Origin: Nannobrachium achirus
Taxonomy: Eukaryota > Chordata > Actinopteri > Myctophiformes > Myctophidae
DNA: 64,000 nt
NCBI GenBank assembly: GCA_963921795.1
Contig: OY997647.1
Span: forward strand, 55,365,003-55,429,002
Direction: 5' to 3'
In this document: piece after piece, positions 47,647 to 59,064 of the stretch
How the letters are laid out: every line of letters starts with the position of its first letter
Numbering within the stretch: position 1 is the first letter of the stretch
The notes under the pieces: model-generated
Databases searched by the model: none
What the model was told of the DNA's origin: nothing
Seen by the model: only the letters and a program-made list of their open reading frames with translations
Position numbers and translations under genes: made by a program

Positions 47647-47900
47647 AGTGGTTCTCAAACCTTTTCATGTCAAGGAAACCCCTAGAATGACATAATGTAT
47701 TTGGCCGCTGACCCCCATCTCGAAATATTATGTATCAGGGACCCCCAGAAGAAAATATGCTTTAAAAATATATATATTCAAAGATTTGCAAAGAAACTAC
47801 ATTTTTCAAAAATAGCAGATCTACAAGCTCACAGCGTGGCACTCGTAGATCTGCACTATTTTAATAGTTAAACCATAAAATAATGGTTAAAGTGGTTAAA
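47647..47900. mobile_element. Family F hAT-type MITE, right end lost, with hairpin
   Basis: CAGTGGTTCTCAAACC terminus, then CAAGGAAACCCCTAG and CAGGGACCCCCAG. The hairpin at 47809-47863 has a normal left arm and a shortened right arm. It ends in GGTTAAAGTGGTTAA, resembling the TTAA family edge. Confidence 0.65.
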
Positions 47901-48570
47901 ACGTTCCACCTGCCACCATCTGCTGGGTTTACTCACCTCATGGCGGCACGTTTACCTACACATCTGAATATGATGCTATTCTAAACATCTTTAACCTGCT
48001 ACTTACTACCTATAATTTTTTATTTCATTTTTATCCTGTGTTTTTCTCATACACATATAGGCCTAACTATAACGATAACAAAAACTATAGTGTTCACCAT
48101 AGTTGTGGTGCGGACTCCACTCTACCTATTTTATAGGTTATAGTTGCAATGCTCTTTGTGAACGGCCTTTAAATAGTTCTACCCTCCCTTCCCACGAAAA
48201 AACTACAAATGATGGAGTGCACACAGAATTTTACACCTGTAAAATGTGACAATAAAGTTGATTCTGATTCTAACCAAAACCAATTCTCTTCAATTCTGGT
48301 TTCACATTCACCTCCAGTTTGCTCTTGTTGTCCATGTTTATCTGGAAGGGCTTTGAGACCCGTTGCCATCACCACAATGGAGAGGACATCTGTTCCTCCT
48401 TTCAAGACAGACATCATCCTCCCATCCTCAGCCACCTGGCCTGGTATTCCCTCAGCTTCTCCCTGAAGAAGATGTTGAAGGGGAGCGGTAGAGCGGGGGT
48501 GGTCTCTGGCCTGGGAGGACTGATGCTTATCTGTTTTCATTTCCCCTCTGCCGCTCACTCTTCATCCTAC
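47901..48570. other. Intergenic, no gene recognised
   Basis: Unique sequence. The open stretches on both strands at 48170-48610 have no recognisable domain. Confidence 0.4.
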
Positions 48571-48642
48571 AAAGACAGCCAATCTACAAGCGTACAACAC
48601 GTCGCATAACAATGCGTTGTGAGCTTGTAAATCTGCTATTTT
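48571..48642. repeat. Hairpin module, diverged standalone copy
   Basis: AAAGACAGCCAATCTACAAG on the left, GAGCTTGTAAATCTGCTATT on the right, with a partly broken CGTCGC/GCG tip. Confidence 0.75.
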
Positions 48643-48844
48643 CTGCGTGCAACAATTAGGTGAAGCAGGTCCTAGTTTTTCCCGCTGCCCCAAATCCACT
48701 TACTTAAGCATGCAAGCAGACTTAAGTAGGTCAATACCGAATGTGCGACTGATGGACGCATCTCACACTATGAATGAATTGATAGGGAACAAGTATTTTT
48801 TCCCCTTCTTCTCTGTCACAAAACACCATCCAGTTTCTACTGCG

Positions 48845-48946
48845 ACAGTATGTAACCTGGCTGTGATTTCAGTGGTTAATGCATGTAGCAGTCCTACAGT
48901 ATGTAACCTGGCTGTGATTTCAGTGGTTAATGCATGTAGCAGTCCT
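48845..48946. repeat. Direct tandem duplication, 51-bp unit
   Basis: Two exact-looking copies starting ACAGTATGTAACCTGGCTGT at 48845 and 48896. Confidence 0.95.
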
Positions 48947-49266
48947 GGACGGTAGTGGTATGGAGACACAGGAAGGAAGGTTCTCAGACACACAGCCCAC
49001 GCTTCCTAACACTGTGACACCTGTCTCTGTCAGACCAGATATATAATAAACACATTACGCCACACTGCAGGACTGTGCGCGTGCGTGTATTCCGGTATGT
49101 GTGCATGCGTGCGTATTTCACTTTAGTTTGTTTGCTTTTTGTCTTTTACTGTTTCTTTATTTTTCTGCATTTTTTTTGTAAAGCACTTTGGTCGAACTTA
49201 GTTGTTTTTAAATGTTCTCTATAAAAGACTGTTTGAATTGTGTGTGAGAACTCAAAGTCAAAGTTT
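48947..49266. other. Intergenic, nothing recognised
   Basis: Unique; small GCGTGT run near 49078. Confidence 0.4.
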
Positions 49267-49275
49267 AAACCCCAT

Positions 49276-49425
49276 GGGGTCCGCTCAATATGCAGACGGG
49301 CCGCTGTTCCGACTAGTGTCGGCAGGCTAGTTACTCGTCACGGTTACTGAGGTTAGGGTTAGGGTTAGGGTTAGGGTTAGTTTTAGTGTCGGCATACCGG
49401 CCCGTCGGCATATTGATGCGGACCC
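49276..49425. mobile_element. Small TIR element with telomere core, copy 2
   Basis: GGGTCCGCTCAATATGCAGA at the left pairs with CGGCATATTGATGCGGACCC at the right. Flanking 9-mers AAACCCCAT are identical (49267-49275 and 49426-49434). The core is an exact TTAGGG array, about five units in 49351-49380, followed by a degenerate one. 150 bp. Confidence 0.75.
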
Positions 49426-49513
49426 AAACCCCATAATACTTCATTCGCCCGTGGTCCCTCAGGGGTCTATATTTTATCCCCTCCTTTTTTCCCCTCTACA
49501 ATAATCTCTTCTG

Positions 49514-49570
49514 CAAAAATAGCCGATCTACAAGCTTGTTGTGAATTTGTTTGTAGATCGTCTATTTTTG
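49514..49570. repeat. Hairpin module, short standalone copy
   Basis: CAAAAATAGCCGATCTACAA pairs with TTGTAGATCGTCTATTTTTG with one mismatch; the 17-base tip is AT-rich. Confidence 0.85.
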
Positions 49571-49626
49571 CTGAATGTTTGCATATTGTCCCAGCCAGCA
49601 CGCCCACATGGGTCCCGCATGGGTAC

Positions 49627-50340
49627 AGGGTGGGCTTCCCTACATGGGCCCCATGTGGGAATGTCCGCGGTTTCCACAAGGGTCCCTTGTGGGTTAGCCC
49701 ACGTGGGCTCTGTGTGGGTTCTACATGGGCCCGGGGTGGGCCCCACCTCGGCTAATTTATATGGGACCCAGGTGGGAACCACTTGGGCTAGCCCACGTGG
49801 GCTCAACGTGGGTTCTACATGGGCGCTGGGTGGGCCCCACCTCGGCAAATTTTAATGGGACCCATGTGGGAACCGCCTGGGCTAGCCCACGTGGGTTCTA
49901 TGTGGGAATGTCCGCGGTTTCCACAAGGGTCCCTCGTGGGTTAGCCCACGTGGGCTTAACGTGGGTTCTACATGGGCGCTGGGTGGGCCCCACCTCGGCT
50001 AATTTATATGGGACCCAGGTGGGAACCACTTGGGCTAGCCCACGTGGGCTCTGGGTGGGTTCTGCATGGGTCCTGGGTGGGCCCCACCTCGGCAAATGTA
50101 TATGGGACCCAGGTGGGAGCCGCTTGGGCTAGCCTGTGTGGGCTCTAGGTGGGTTCTACATGGGCCCTGGTTGGGCCCCACCTCTGCAAATCTGTATGGG
50201 ACCCAGGTGGGAGCCGCTTGGGCTAGCCTGTGTGGGCTCTAGGTGGGTTCTACATAGGCCCTGGTTGGGCCCCACCTAGGCAATTCTATGCGGGAACCAT
50301 AGGGGATAAACGTGGGATCCAAGTGGGTTCAACCTTGCTC
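49627..50340. repeat. Left minisatellite array, about 94-bp period
   Basis: Units of TATGGGACCCAGGTGGGAGC, GCTAGCCCACGTGGGCTC and GGTGGGCCCCACCTCGGC recur about every 94 bp, roughly three 31-bp subunits. Many units contain the E-box CACGTG. Confidence 0.9.
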
Positions 50341-50557
50341 CTAGGAAGATTTTAATGGTAGACTAAAACAGTGTTTGACATGAACTGTGTTAATTATTGA
50401 AACACCTGAAATACATTTTGGATGAAAATAGACAATATACTGTATATTTGACAACGTTTATTACAAAAATAAACAAGATAATAAAATACGATATAGATAA
50501 AGATAGCAGCAGCATGAAGGCAAACAGATCAAATGTGCAAGTGTACATACAGTACAT

Positions 50558-50961
50558 CAGTGGTTCTCAACCTGTGGGTCGGGACCATAGACTGTGGTCG
50601 GGACCCCCAGGGGGGTCCCCAAATTATTTTGGGGGGGTCCCCAGATGATTAACTTAATGTGCAACATTGTTTTCTCACTCAACAGTAAACAATCCAACAT
50701 GAAATGTAAGTGTATAGAGGGCATATGCACATTTCTAAAGTGACAATTTAGGACTTTTTAATACCTCTAGAGGCAAGAATTGTGAAAATAGCCGATCTAC
50801 ATGCTCACAACGCCTCAGGTTGCGAGGCGTTGTGAGCAATGTAGATCTGCTATTTTCACAATAGAACCGTGTATATACAAAAAAAAAGAATTTTACTGGG
50901 GGTCCCCAGTTCAAATATGATTATTTTGGGGGTCTTGACCAGAAAAGGTTGAGAACCACGG
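50558..50961. mobile_element. hAT-like MITE, family C, complete copy
   Basis: CAGTGGTTCTCAACCTGTGG to GGTTGAGAACCACGG with perfect CAGTACAT duplication (50550-50557 and 50962-50969). The hairpin is at 50784-50860 (GAAAATAGCCGATCTACATG ... ATGTAGATCTGCTATTTTC); both arms changed CAAG to CATG together. Confidence 0.95.
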
Positions 50962-51229
50962 CAGTACATTAAAGAAAACACTTGAAATGCAAAAAGAGAT
51001 ATTGCTCCACAGATTGCTAACAGAACAAAATAAAGGATAAACATTTTCCAAAAACATAAATTGCGTAAGAGGTGCATCAAAATCTTGAATTTTGTAACAA
51101 AACTGTTTTAGGGCATAGGTTTTCTGGAATCCAGTGTTCATTCATGTTGCATTCATCATCTGGGTCCGTTGTGCTTGTGGGTGTTTTTTTTTAGCCAACC
51201 ACAGGGGAGGGAGAGAGAGAGTTTGTCTA

Positions 51230-51620
51230 TTGGGGTGTATAGTCCTTACACTTGGTTGCAGCAATCCAGTCGAGTGTGTCATTGTCTAGGTCATGATCAT
51301 TCTCGGCCATGATCACCATTCAGTGGCTGGTATATAGGGAAGCTGATCATCACATGCTCCACAGTCTGTGATGGATCCTGTGCTGCACTGAAACGTCCTA
51401 CACCTGTCCTCAGCTGATTGAGGGTTGTCCACTCCTTACAGGGGAGGTGCTGGTCAGGAACATCTGTGAGATCCTTGATGAATTGGTGAAGCCTGGATGG
51501 TTCTGCTGCCTTCCACTGTTCTGTCCATCTTGCCTTCACCCAGGAAGCCTTAACCTTAGATATCTCCGACATGGCAATTCCTGATTTTATGACAAAAGTC
51601 AAAGAAAGGAAAAGCCACAA
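51230..51620 (-). pseudogene. Non-LTR retrotransposon ORF2 C-terminal remnant
   Basis: The minus-strand frame includes WTEQWKAAEPSRLHQFIKD, then LPCKEWTTLNQLRTGVGRF and a VEHVMISFPIYQP segment. LNRLRTGVGR followed by H..CP is the C-terminal zone of Jockey/CR1/Nimb-type ORF2 proteins, but the CCHC zinc knuckle between them is missing or deleted. The rest of ORF2 is absent. Confidence 0.6.
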
Positions 51621-52067
51621 GATATGAATGTAAAGTAGTAGTCATTCTATCTTTAAACACACTTACACTGGCGTCACCAGGAATGAGATTTTAGTAGGCG
51701 AAATGCCAGCCGAAATGCCAGTGAAGTGAGCTTGTAGATCGGCTATTTTCAAATGGACAAAATGTATAGGGCTGAAGAGATTAATGTAGGCCTATGTTTT
51801 ATAGCCTAATAATATTCTAAATAAGTAACTAGTAACTAAAGTCCAATAGTGTAGTATACAGGAGGAGACATCATTTGGTGAGTGTGTGCACATTTGATTC
51901 TTTGTAAAGCCAGGTGACGATGACCCAAAGTAAACCCCCGTCACCCAATGGAAACAATAGCAAGAATTTGCATCTCTATAAGCAAGTTGAGTAGGCTATC
52001 AGCTGGCTACTGTCTACGTGCCTGCTGACTGTGGACAAACTTGTTTTGAATTCTCAATGTTTACAGG
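51621..52067. other. Intergenic with a half hairpin
   Basis: The right arm only, GTGAGCTTGTAGATCGGCTA, at about 51726-51745. Rest unique. Confidence 0.5.
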
Positions 52068-52372
52068 CCAAGGACCCCTAGTTGAGAGAGATGAAGCAGG
52101 GACCAACACCTTTTCCTTGCTTCCATATAGTTTCATCATGACAGGAAAATCATCATTGTATTTTGGATCCATGTCAATTTGTGTTTCAGATATTTAACCA
52201 CTTGAACAGTCAATACTTAATAAAGTTGACATTTCACTCGGCACTTGGTCTGCTCTTTTCCCTCTCTATAAAACCTCTTTGCCCAAATGTCTGATCTACA
52301 AGCCTTGCACTGCGAGGCGTTGTGAGCTTGTAGATCTGCTATTTTTGGCTCAAGTTCTTCAACAAATCTGCC
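52068..52372. mobile_element. Family A MITE, reverse, both ends lost, with hairpin
   Basis: GGCCAAGGACCCCTAGTTGA and GATGAAGCAGGGACC match the right subterminal of 12933-13368 read backwards, followed by its interior (GACTGTTCAAG-like segment). The hairpin 52288-52345 has a shortened left arm. Confidence 0.75.
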
Positions 52373-53744
52373 CCTTCCACTAGTTAGCTGCAGCTATATG
52401 CTGTCACATTCAACTTCAGTTTTTTCCACACAACATTTAAGTTAGCCAAGCATTATGTAAGTTTATATTACCATTGTCACTTATGGGGTACTTCATTGTC
52501 TGTCTGTAGTTCGAAGCCTCTGCTTTTCAGGTTTGTGTTGAGCACATTTTCTTCATGAAAGAGGGAACAAAAGAGATTTAAAAAGTTAAAGCAATGTAAA
52601 TGTCAATGTAGGCCTACACATATTTGAGGAGGGGAAAAAAGTTATGTTCTGGCCCACCTTTAAGCATCTGGCTGCACTAAATACTTAACTGCTCTGCACA
52701 CAACTCTGACAAAACATTGCCAATTTACAAGCTCATAACATATGTGTTGTGATGCTTCATTAGCTAGTAGAACTGCTATTTTTGTGGGTTTGCCCAGAAT
52801 AGGTACACTATAGGGTACATTAACCAACATATACAGTAGGCTACATTAAAACATAATATATAACAATATTGGCCTGTCTAAATCCATGGTTTGAAATAAT
52901 TGGTTGCAATGTGATAACTAGAGCATAAAACATGTAACTTGTTGTTTAAAGATAATGTCCTTATAGTTAAGTTGACAAAAACAACAAACCTTGAGTTAAA
53001 ACTAGGCTAGTCTCTAGGCTAGTTTGATAAGATTTTAGAATATAGATTAGATAATGAGGTTACTTACCACATACTTTTGGATTTTTTTAAGGTCCATTCG
53101 TGGAACCTCTCATGAAGTTCCTCACTCTCAAATGACAAAGAAAAAGAGATTCAGTTTGAAAAAGTCTGGGAAGGACAGTGATTGGCTAGACGGTCAATAG
53201 CACCTACATGTGAAATCACCCTGTATTCACATGGTAATGAGAGTCTTGGTTTGGTCTACTCACTGTGCCTGCCTGCCTGCCTGCCTGCCTGCCTGCCCCT
53301 GCCTTTTTGAACAAAATGAATCAAGTAGAATGTGGTGTTGTAGCCTAGCGTAGCGAGACTATATACTAATGCAGCTAACTAAATGCAATATTAGGTGGAT
53401 TGTTTAGCTCTGCTAGGCTATTGGTGTTGTACAAAGCAGCTATAACTAGCAGCACATAAAGCAAAGTCCAAAGTCTGGCCAATCGTGGAACACCGACAGA
53501 TTGTGTATGGCCTGAGGCTTTTCTCCTAAAATGTTTATAACCACACATAATAACTACAGTTTTGCAGTGGAATGCGTTGTGATCTTGTAGATTGGCATAT
53601 TTGAGTGTGGATTTGACCAGGAGTCTGCTTAACTTATTTTAATGAATATAATGTAATTTTGTCGAATGTTGTTTTAGGAGCATATGAACAAAATAGAAGT
53701 AATGAAATTAATGTTTTTCATACTACCACCAGACAGGTTAAAAG
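52373..53744. other. Intergenic with decayed hairpins
   Basis: A decayed hairpin at about 52715-52785 (GCCAATTTACAAGCTCATAAC ... AGAACTGCTATTTTT) followed by TTGCCCAGAATAGG; (TGCC)n at about 53268-53297; half hairpin GCGTTGTGATCTTGTAGATT at 53573-53592. No gene. Confidence 0.5.
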
Positions 53745-53852
<108 letters not shown>

Positions 53853-54114
53853 ACCAGTGGTCCTTTATTATTATTATTATTACCCTTATTAATATTATGA
53901 ATAACCTGTGTATAGATATTTTGGTCAAGCTGTTGTTAATAACTAGGCTACTCTTGGTTGGTCCATAAGGAAATATGTAAAGGAAATATGTTTTTCCCCC
54001 ACTGCCTAAGCCAAAATTCACAGCAAAAGAAAATTAAACTGGGTAATGATAAAAAAAATACACCAATGTAGGAACTGCAGGGATTGAAGCTTGAAGTGTA
54101 TGAAAATGTATGTA

Positions 54115-55113
54115 GACCAATGTGGGAACCACGTGAGCCAGCCCACTTCCATCCCATGCACAGTTATCCCACATGTAGCCCATGTGGAAACCATGTGGGC
54201 CAGCCCACTTCCAACCCATGCCCAGTTAGCCCACATGTAGCCCATGCAGGAACCATGTGGGCCAGCCCAATTCCACCCCATGCCCAGTTAGCCCACATGT
54301 AGCCCATGCGGGAACCATGTGGGCCAGCCCATGTCCATCCCATGCCCAGTTAGCCCACATGTAGCCCATGCGGGAAACACGTGGGCCAGCCCACTTACAT
54401 CCCATGCCCAGTTAGCCCACATGTAGCCCACGTGGGAACCACCTGGGCCAGCCCACTTACATCCCATGCCCAGTTAGCACACATGTAGCCCATGCGGGAA
54501 CGACGTGGGCCAGCCCACGTCCATCCCAGGTCGTTAGCCCACATGTAGCCCATGCGGGAACCATGTGGGCCAGCCCATGTCCATCCCATGCCCGGTTAGC
54601 CCACATGTAGCCCATGCGGGAAACACGTGGCCCAGCCCACTTCCATCCCATGCCCACTTAGCCCACATGTAGCCCATGCAGGAACCACGTGGGCCAGCCC
54701 ATGTCCATCCCATGCCCAGTTAGCCCACATGTAGCCCATGCGGGAACCACGTGGGCCAGCCCATGTCCATCCCATGCCCAGTTAGCCCACATGTAGCCCA
54801 TGCGGGAACCATGTGGGCCAGCCCATGTCCATCCCATGCCCAGTTAGCCCACATGTAGCCCATGTGGGAACCACTTGGGCCAGCCCACGTCCATCCCATG
54901 CCCAGTTATCCCACACGTAGCCCACGTGGGAACCACTTGGGCCAGCCCATGTCCATCCCATGCCCAGTTAGCCCACACGTAGCCCATGTGGGAACCATGT
55001 GGGAAAGCCCACTTCCAACCCATGCCCAGGTATCCCACATGTATCCCACGTGGGACCCATGTAATTTGCCCACATCAAGCCCATGCCCACGTGGTACCCA
55101 AGTAGCCCAACTC
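54115..55113. repeat. Right minisatellite array, 62-bp period
   Basis: About 16 units of CCCATGCGGGAACCATGTGG, GCCAGCCCATGTCCATCCCA and TGCCCAGTTAGCCCACATGT. The period of 62 bp is twice a 31-bp subunit. CACGTG and CATGTG E-box forms recur. Confidence 0.95.
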
Positions 55114-55150
55114 GTACCCATGCGGGACCCATGTGGGCGTGCTGGCTGGG

Positions 55151-56221
55151 GTGACATGCCGTTAGGGATGCCAGGGTTCATGTGGTTAAAATGGCCTATA
55201 AATGGTCCCTGAAGCCTGAAATATATTTTCTTATGACACAATACAGACTGCTGTTCAGAAAGCTCATAAATCTTCACCTCACATGTGACAAATTCAATAT
55301 GGTGTTGATTATATTAAACCATTACATTGTCATCTGCAGTTGCATAATTATACAGTATACACTATTTATCACTCTCTAAACATGCACACTTCAGTTAATT
55401 GTTCTTTGGCAGGCTTGCAAATACCTAATGATAAAAATGTGACGTCTTAAAATACCTCTAGCTCTTTCGATGCAATGTTTGGCTTTACTTTGATATCCTT
55501 GTGTGCTCATAAACAAACATTCCTGGTGACACGAAAAAGCTAACTCGAATTTGAACTAACTACTACTACTACTACTTTTTGGGTCATCGTTCCCTCATCT
55601 GTACTCAACTTACTTTTCACTAACGATCGACTTATTGGCTTCTCAGAGAGCCTTTTTTTCCTTTCTTTTTTTTGTTTTTGAATGTTAGAAACTTTGTCAT
55701 TGCTTTGAAGATATGATACTCGCCTGTGGATAGGAGAGGAGCTGTGGAGTGAATATACTGTAGATGCGATAGATGTATTTATTTATTTAATAAATAATGT
55801 AATATTCTTGCAGCAAAGCCGTACATTCATAGATCAAAACAAATGCAATCCCTGGGATGTAGCAGAAATCTTTCTCTTAAGGGGCTCAAGGCGATGTCTG
55901 CTGAACATCGCACACGTGTTTTGTTCTCATAACCAACATGAGCCAATGTTTTTGTTTCATTTTGTCTACCAGTGACTTTATCTTACAAAAGTCGCTGGTA
56001 CCGTGTGGGCAAACCTGTTTGTTATGAGCGCATTACACACATGTTACACTGTGGTTACACAGTAAAGAGCTGCATGTCCCACCTTTTACTGATGTGTGGT
56101 TAAGTACAGTATATGGACGTCCAAGAACATACAGCTTTATCAGTATTCAGTGAGTGTTGCTTTGAGATGAACTAAACAAAAATGGTGGACCTTTGTCAAA
56201 TGGTGCTATATTGCAGAACCA
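55151..56221. other. Intergenic, nothing recognised
   Basis: GGATGCCAGGGTTCATGTGGTTAA at 55166-55189 is a TTAA-family edge. The rest is unique AT-rich sequence. Confidence 0.45.
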
Positions 56222-57185
56222 TTAGAGTTTACAGTTTACAGTTTAGGCATTTAGCAGACGCTTTTAATCCAAAGCAACTTACAATCAGCAGATAACATCA
56301 CAATAATAAACAAGATAATATGTCAGTATAAATGCAAAAGGATATCTATCTAGAAAAACACCATATAATCAAAGTTCTAAAAAACATAAAAAACAAAACA
56401 AATGCTAACTAGCTTCATGTATTCATTGATTTTTCTGTAGTGCTAAGGGTTTAGGTGGAGTCTGAAAAGGTGAGTCTTCAGTCCACGGCGAAAGCTAGCG
56501 AGTGAGTCCGTTGTTCTAAGTGCGACAGGGAGTTTATTCCACAACTTGGGGGCCAGGAGGGCAAACTGTCTCGGACGAGTGGATTTTTGCCCTGGAGTTT
56601 TTAGCGAGGGTTCTGTCAGCATCCCTGTGTTGGCTGATCTAAGTGACCGGGTGGGGGTGTAGGGGTTGATCAGCTTCTGGAGGTATGGAGGAGCCATACC
56701 TTTGGCTGCTTTGAAGGTCAGCATCAGTGTTTTGTATTCAGTGCGGGCCGCAACCGGGAGCCAGTGGAGGCTGCGGAGAAGGGGAGAGACATGTGAGAAC
56801 TTAGGCTGGTTGAAGACCAGTCGTGCCGCGGCATTTTGGATCAGTTGGAGAGGTTTAAGTGCACATGCCGGGAGACCAGTGAGGAGAGAGTTACAATAGT
56901 CAAGCTTTGATATGACAGATGTCTGAATGAGGAGCTGGGCTGCCTCCTGGGTGAGGAAGGGTCTGATTTTACGGATGTTATAGAGTGTGAACCTACATGA
57001 CCGGGTGACTGATGCAATGTGTGCCTTGAATGATAGCTGGCTGTCCAGGACCACACCAAGGTTTCTAGCAGTAGGAACTGAAGTCACAAATGCATTATCT
57101 ATGGAAATAGTGAGATCTTGCATGGGGCAAGACTTAGCTGGGAAGAAGAGTAGCTCCGTCTTGTCCGGTGCCATAAACTAAAGTA
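56222..57185 (-). mobile_element. 5'-truncated LINE (CR1/L2-like), ORF2 C-terminal part and 3' tail
   Basis: The minus-strand frame 57174-56443 (243 residues) has NLGVVLDSQLSF, KLDYCNSLLTGLP, QNAAARLVFNQPK, SLHWLPVAARTEYK, APPYLQKLI and LWNKLPVALR, the region after the reverse-transcriptase fingers in CR1/L2-clade elements. The 3' tail (complement of 56226-56285) contains GCTTTGGATTAAAAGCGTC and TGCTAAATGCC, the usual fish L2-type tail. The frame is open but starts mid-domain, so this is a dead 5'-truncated copy. Confidence 0.85.
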
Positions 57186-58511
57186 CCATGCATAGTAGTA
57201 CATAAGGACCGCAGGAATACACAAGAAACGGAGGGGGAGAGTGATTTAATCCGGTTGCTCCGTAGATCCGTACCTAATTGTCTCTGTCCGCAACCTTACG
57301 GACAACACTCAACCCGACGGATTAAAACCGATAAAGACGTACGTACACTTGAACTACCCGTGGCGAACCTTTGTCAACCGTGGCAGTAGTGAGGAAAATT
57401 ACTTATGACAGCGGTTCTGAAACAATGTGTCCCAACAAGAAATATAATTTAGCAAGAAATGGGAAAAAAGGAACGTCATTGCAATCACTGAAGAGGACGT
57501 CTGGACTCCTCACAGGCTCAAACGGCTTTATTGGCATGAGAAGACATACACACAAACGCGCGCGCGCACACACACTCACACCGCCCGTCCTCCAACAGCG
57601 AGACGGGTGCAGTGCACTGTGTTTTGTTATAATTACTCAGTCCGGGTGGTTAATCTGTACCTCGGTCCCTCGCGGAGTTGCATTTACCGCGATAAGGTTG
57701 CCGACAGACAAACATCACGTCGGTCGTCGGGTCAAGTGGTTATACATATTTTGGCTAAAACCACCTCCATGTGGCACGCGGTCCCAACAGGAGCAGAATT
57801 GGAGTGGAGAGTGGGTCGGCACGTAAATAACGTAGAGAGGAACTATGCATGTCGACGGATCTACCGTACGTACTCTCTCACCCAAAAACGTACACAAAAT
57901 CACGCATACGTAACTATAAACGGCGAAGAATCAGTAGACAACTAAAGAAACATACAGGGGCTTATTGAGTTCTTTGTATGGCAGCGGTGCTATACAAAGA
58001 ACCGCTTACAAACTACTGAAGAACAACAATCTTTATGTGTGTGCAGGAAGGATGGAAATATCTGCGCATTCCAATCTTTAATTCTTTGTTTGTGACTTAC
58101 TTGTATTCTGTCAGTGATCAGTGTCACTAAGCATTTCTAGACCCCAAGAAAGAGGCAGATGTGGGGAGGTGCTGCAGGTTGTCGCCACTTTTGTTGAACA
58201 TGAATGAACATTGTAAGAACATTTTGGATTGATCGTCAGGGTAGCAGGCCATAGGATCGAACATTTGAATCAAATAGATCAGAGATGTTATGGAACAAAG
58301 GCTTAAGGTCATACCCATCTTCTCACCCTACAGGGGAGGGCACCCCCTGGGCCTTTTGGGAACCCCTGCAACGCCCTGCCCCCCAACCATCCCCTTGCAG
58401 TGGGGTGTGTGCCTGCTAATGGACTGATAGCATGAGGTCAAGAGGTGAGGACACCCTGCAGTGAGCATGTACCAACAGGCCAAGTGTCAGAGTGATGATC
58501 TGTTGTCTTAA
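57186..58511. other. CpG-rich intergenic block, then unique sequence
   Basis: 57190-57960 is unusually rich in CpG for this window and in open frames, but none matches a domain I know. GGCTTTATTGGCATGAGAAG at 57522-57541 recurs as GCTTTATTGGCATGAGAAAA at 63754, a retroposon-tail-like segment. About 58330-58370 ends TTTTGGGAACCCCTGC, a hAT terminus. Confidence 0.4.
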
Positions 58512-59056
58512 CAGGGGCGTCAATTGGGTATGGCAGGGGTATGTACTATGCAGCTGCCATACCCTGGGTCCAGGGGGGAAAATAAAAGTTACTTTTAAAT
58601 ATAAATCCATGAATGTCTCTTTGTCTGCGCTGGTTATTATGTTGTTAAATTACAGTAAAATAACTACAAATGCAAAATTTGACAAAATGGTCACTTTAAC
58701 AAGGTATTATAATTATTCTCCACATCTTGACAAGATGGTATATTCCCAGGTTCCGCAGTTCAGCTGCACACACAGGTGCAATGCATTATTGTTAATTGTG
58801 GCACGTTTACTAACATGCCAAGTTTAGCTGCACTTGAACAACCGTTCCAGGCTGCCATATCCAGCCCAAGAAACCGTAGAAACCTGTGTAAAAAACTGTC
58901 AAAACGTCATTTTTTTCAGACATTGTGAAAATAGCCGATCTAAATGCTCACAACGCCTCGCAGCGCGAGAACCGTGTTATACAAAATGTAATGCCTCTTT
59001 GCCACGAGGACTCCCATCTTTGCCATACCCTAGCTTTTGCTGAACTGACGCCTCTG
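58512..59056. mobile_element. hAT-like MITE, family H, with half hairpin
   Basis: CAGGGGCGTCAATTGGGTAT to GAACTGACGCCTCTG with perfect TGTCTTAA duplication (58504-58511 and 59057-59064). The hairpin at 58925-58975 has its left arm and tip, then passes directly into TATACAAAATGTAATGCCTC, which belongs to family C interiors. Confidence 0.94.
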
Positions 59057-59064
59057 TGTCTTAA

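Noticed and set aside
57371-57826. 151-residue plus-strand frame
   Set aside because: It crosses a CA/CG simple repeat and a retroposon-tail-like segment; no recognisable domain.
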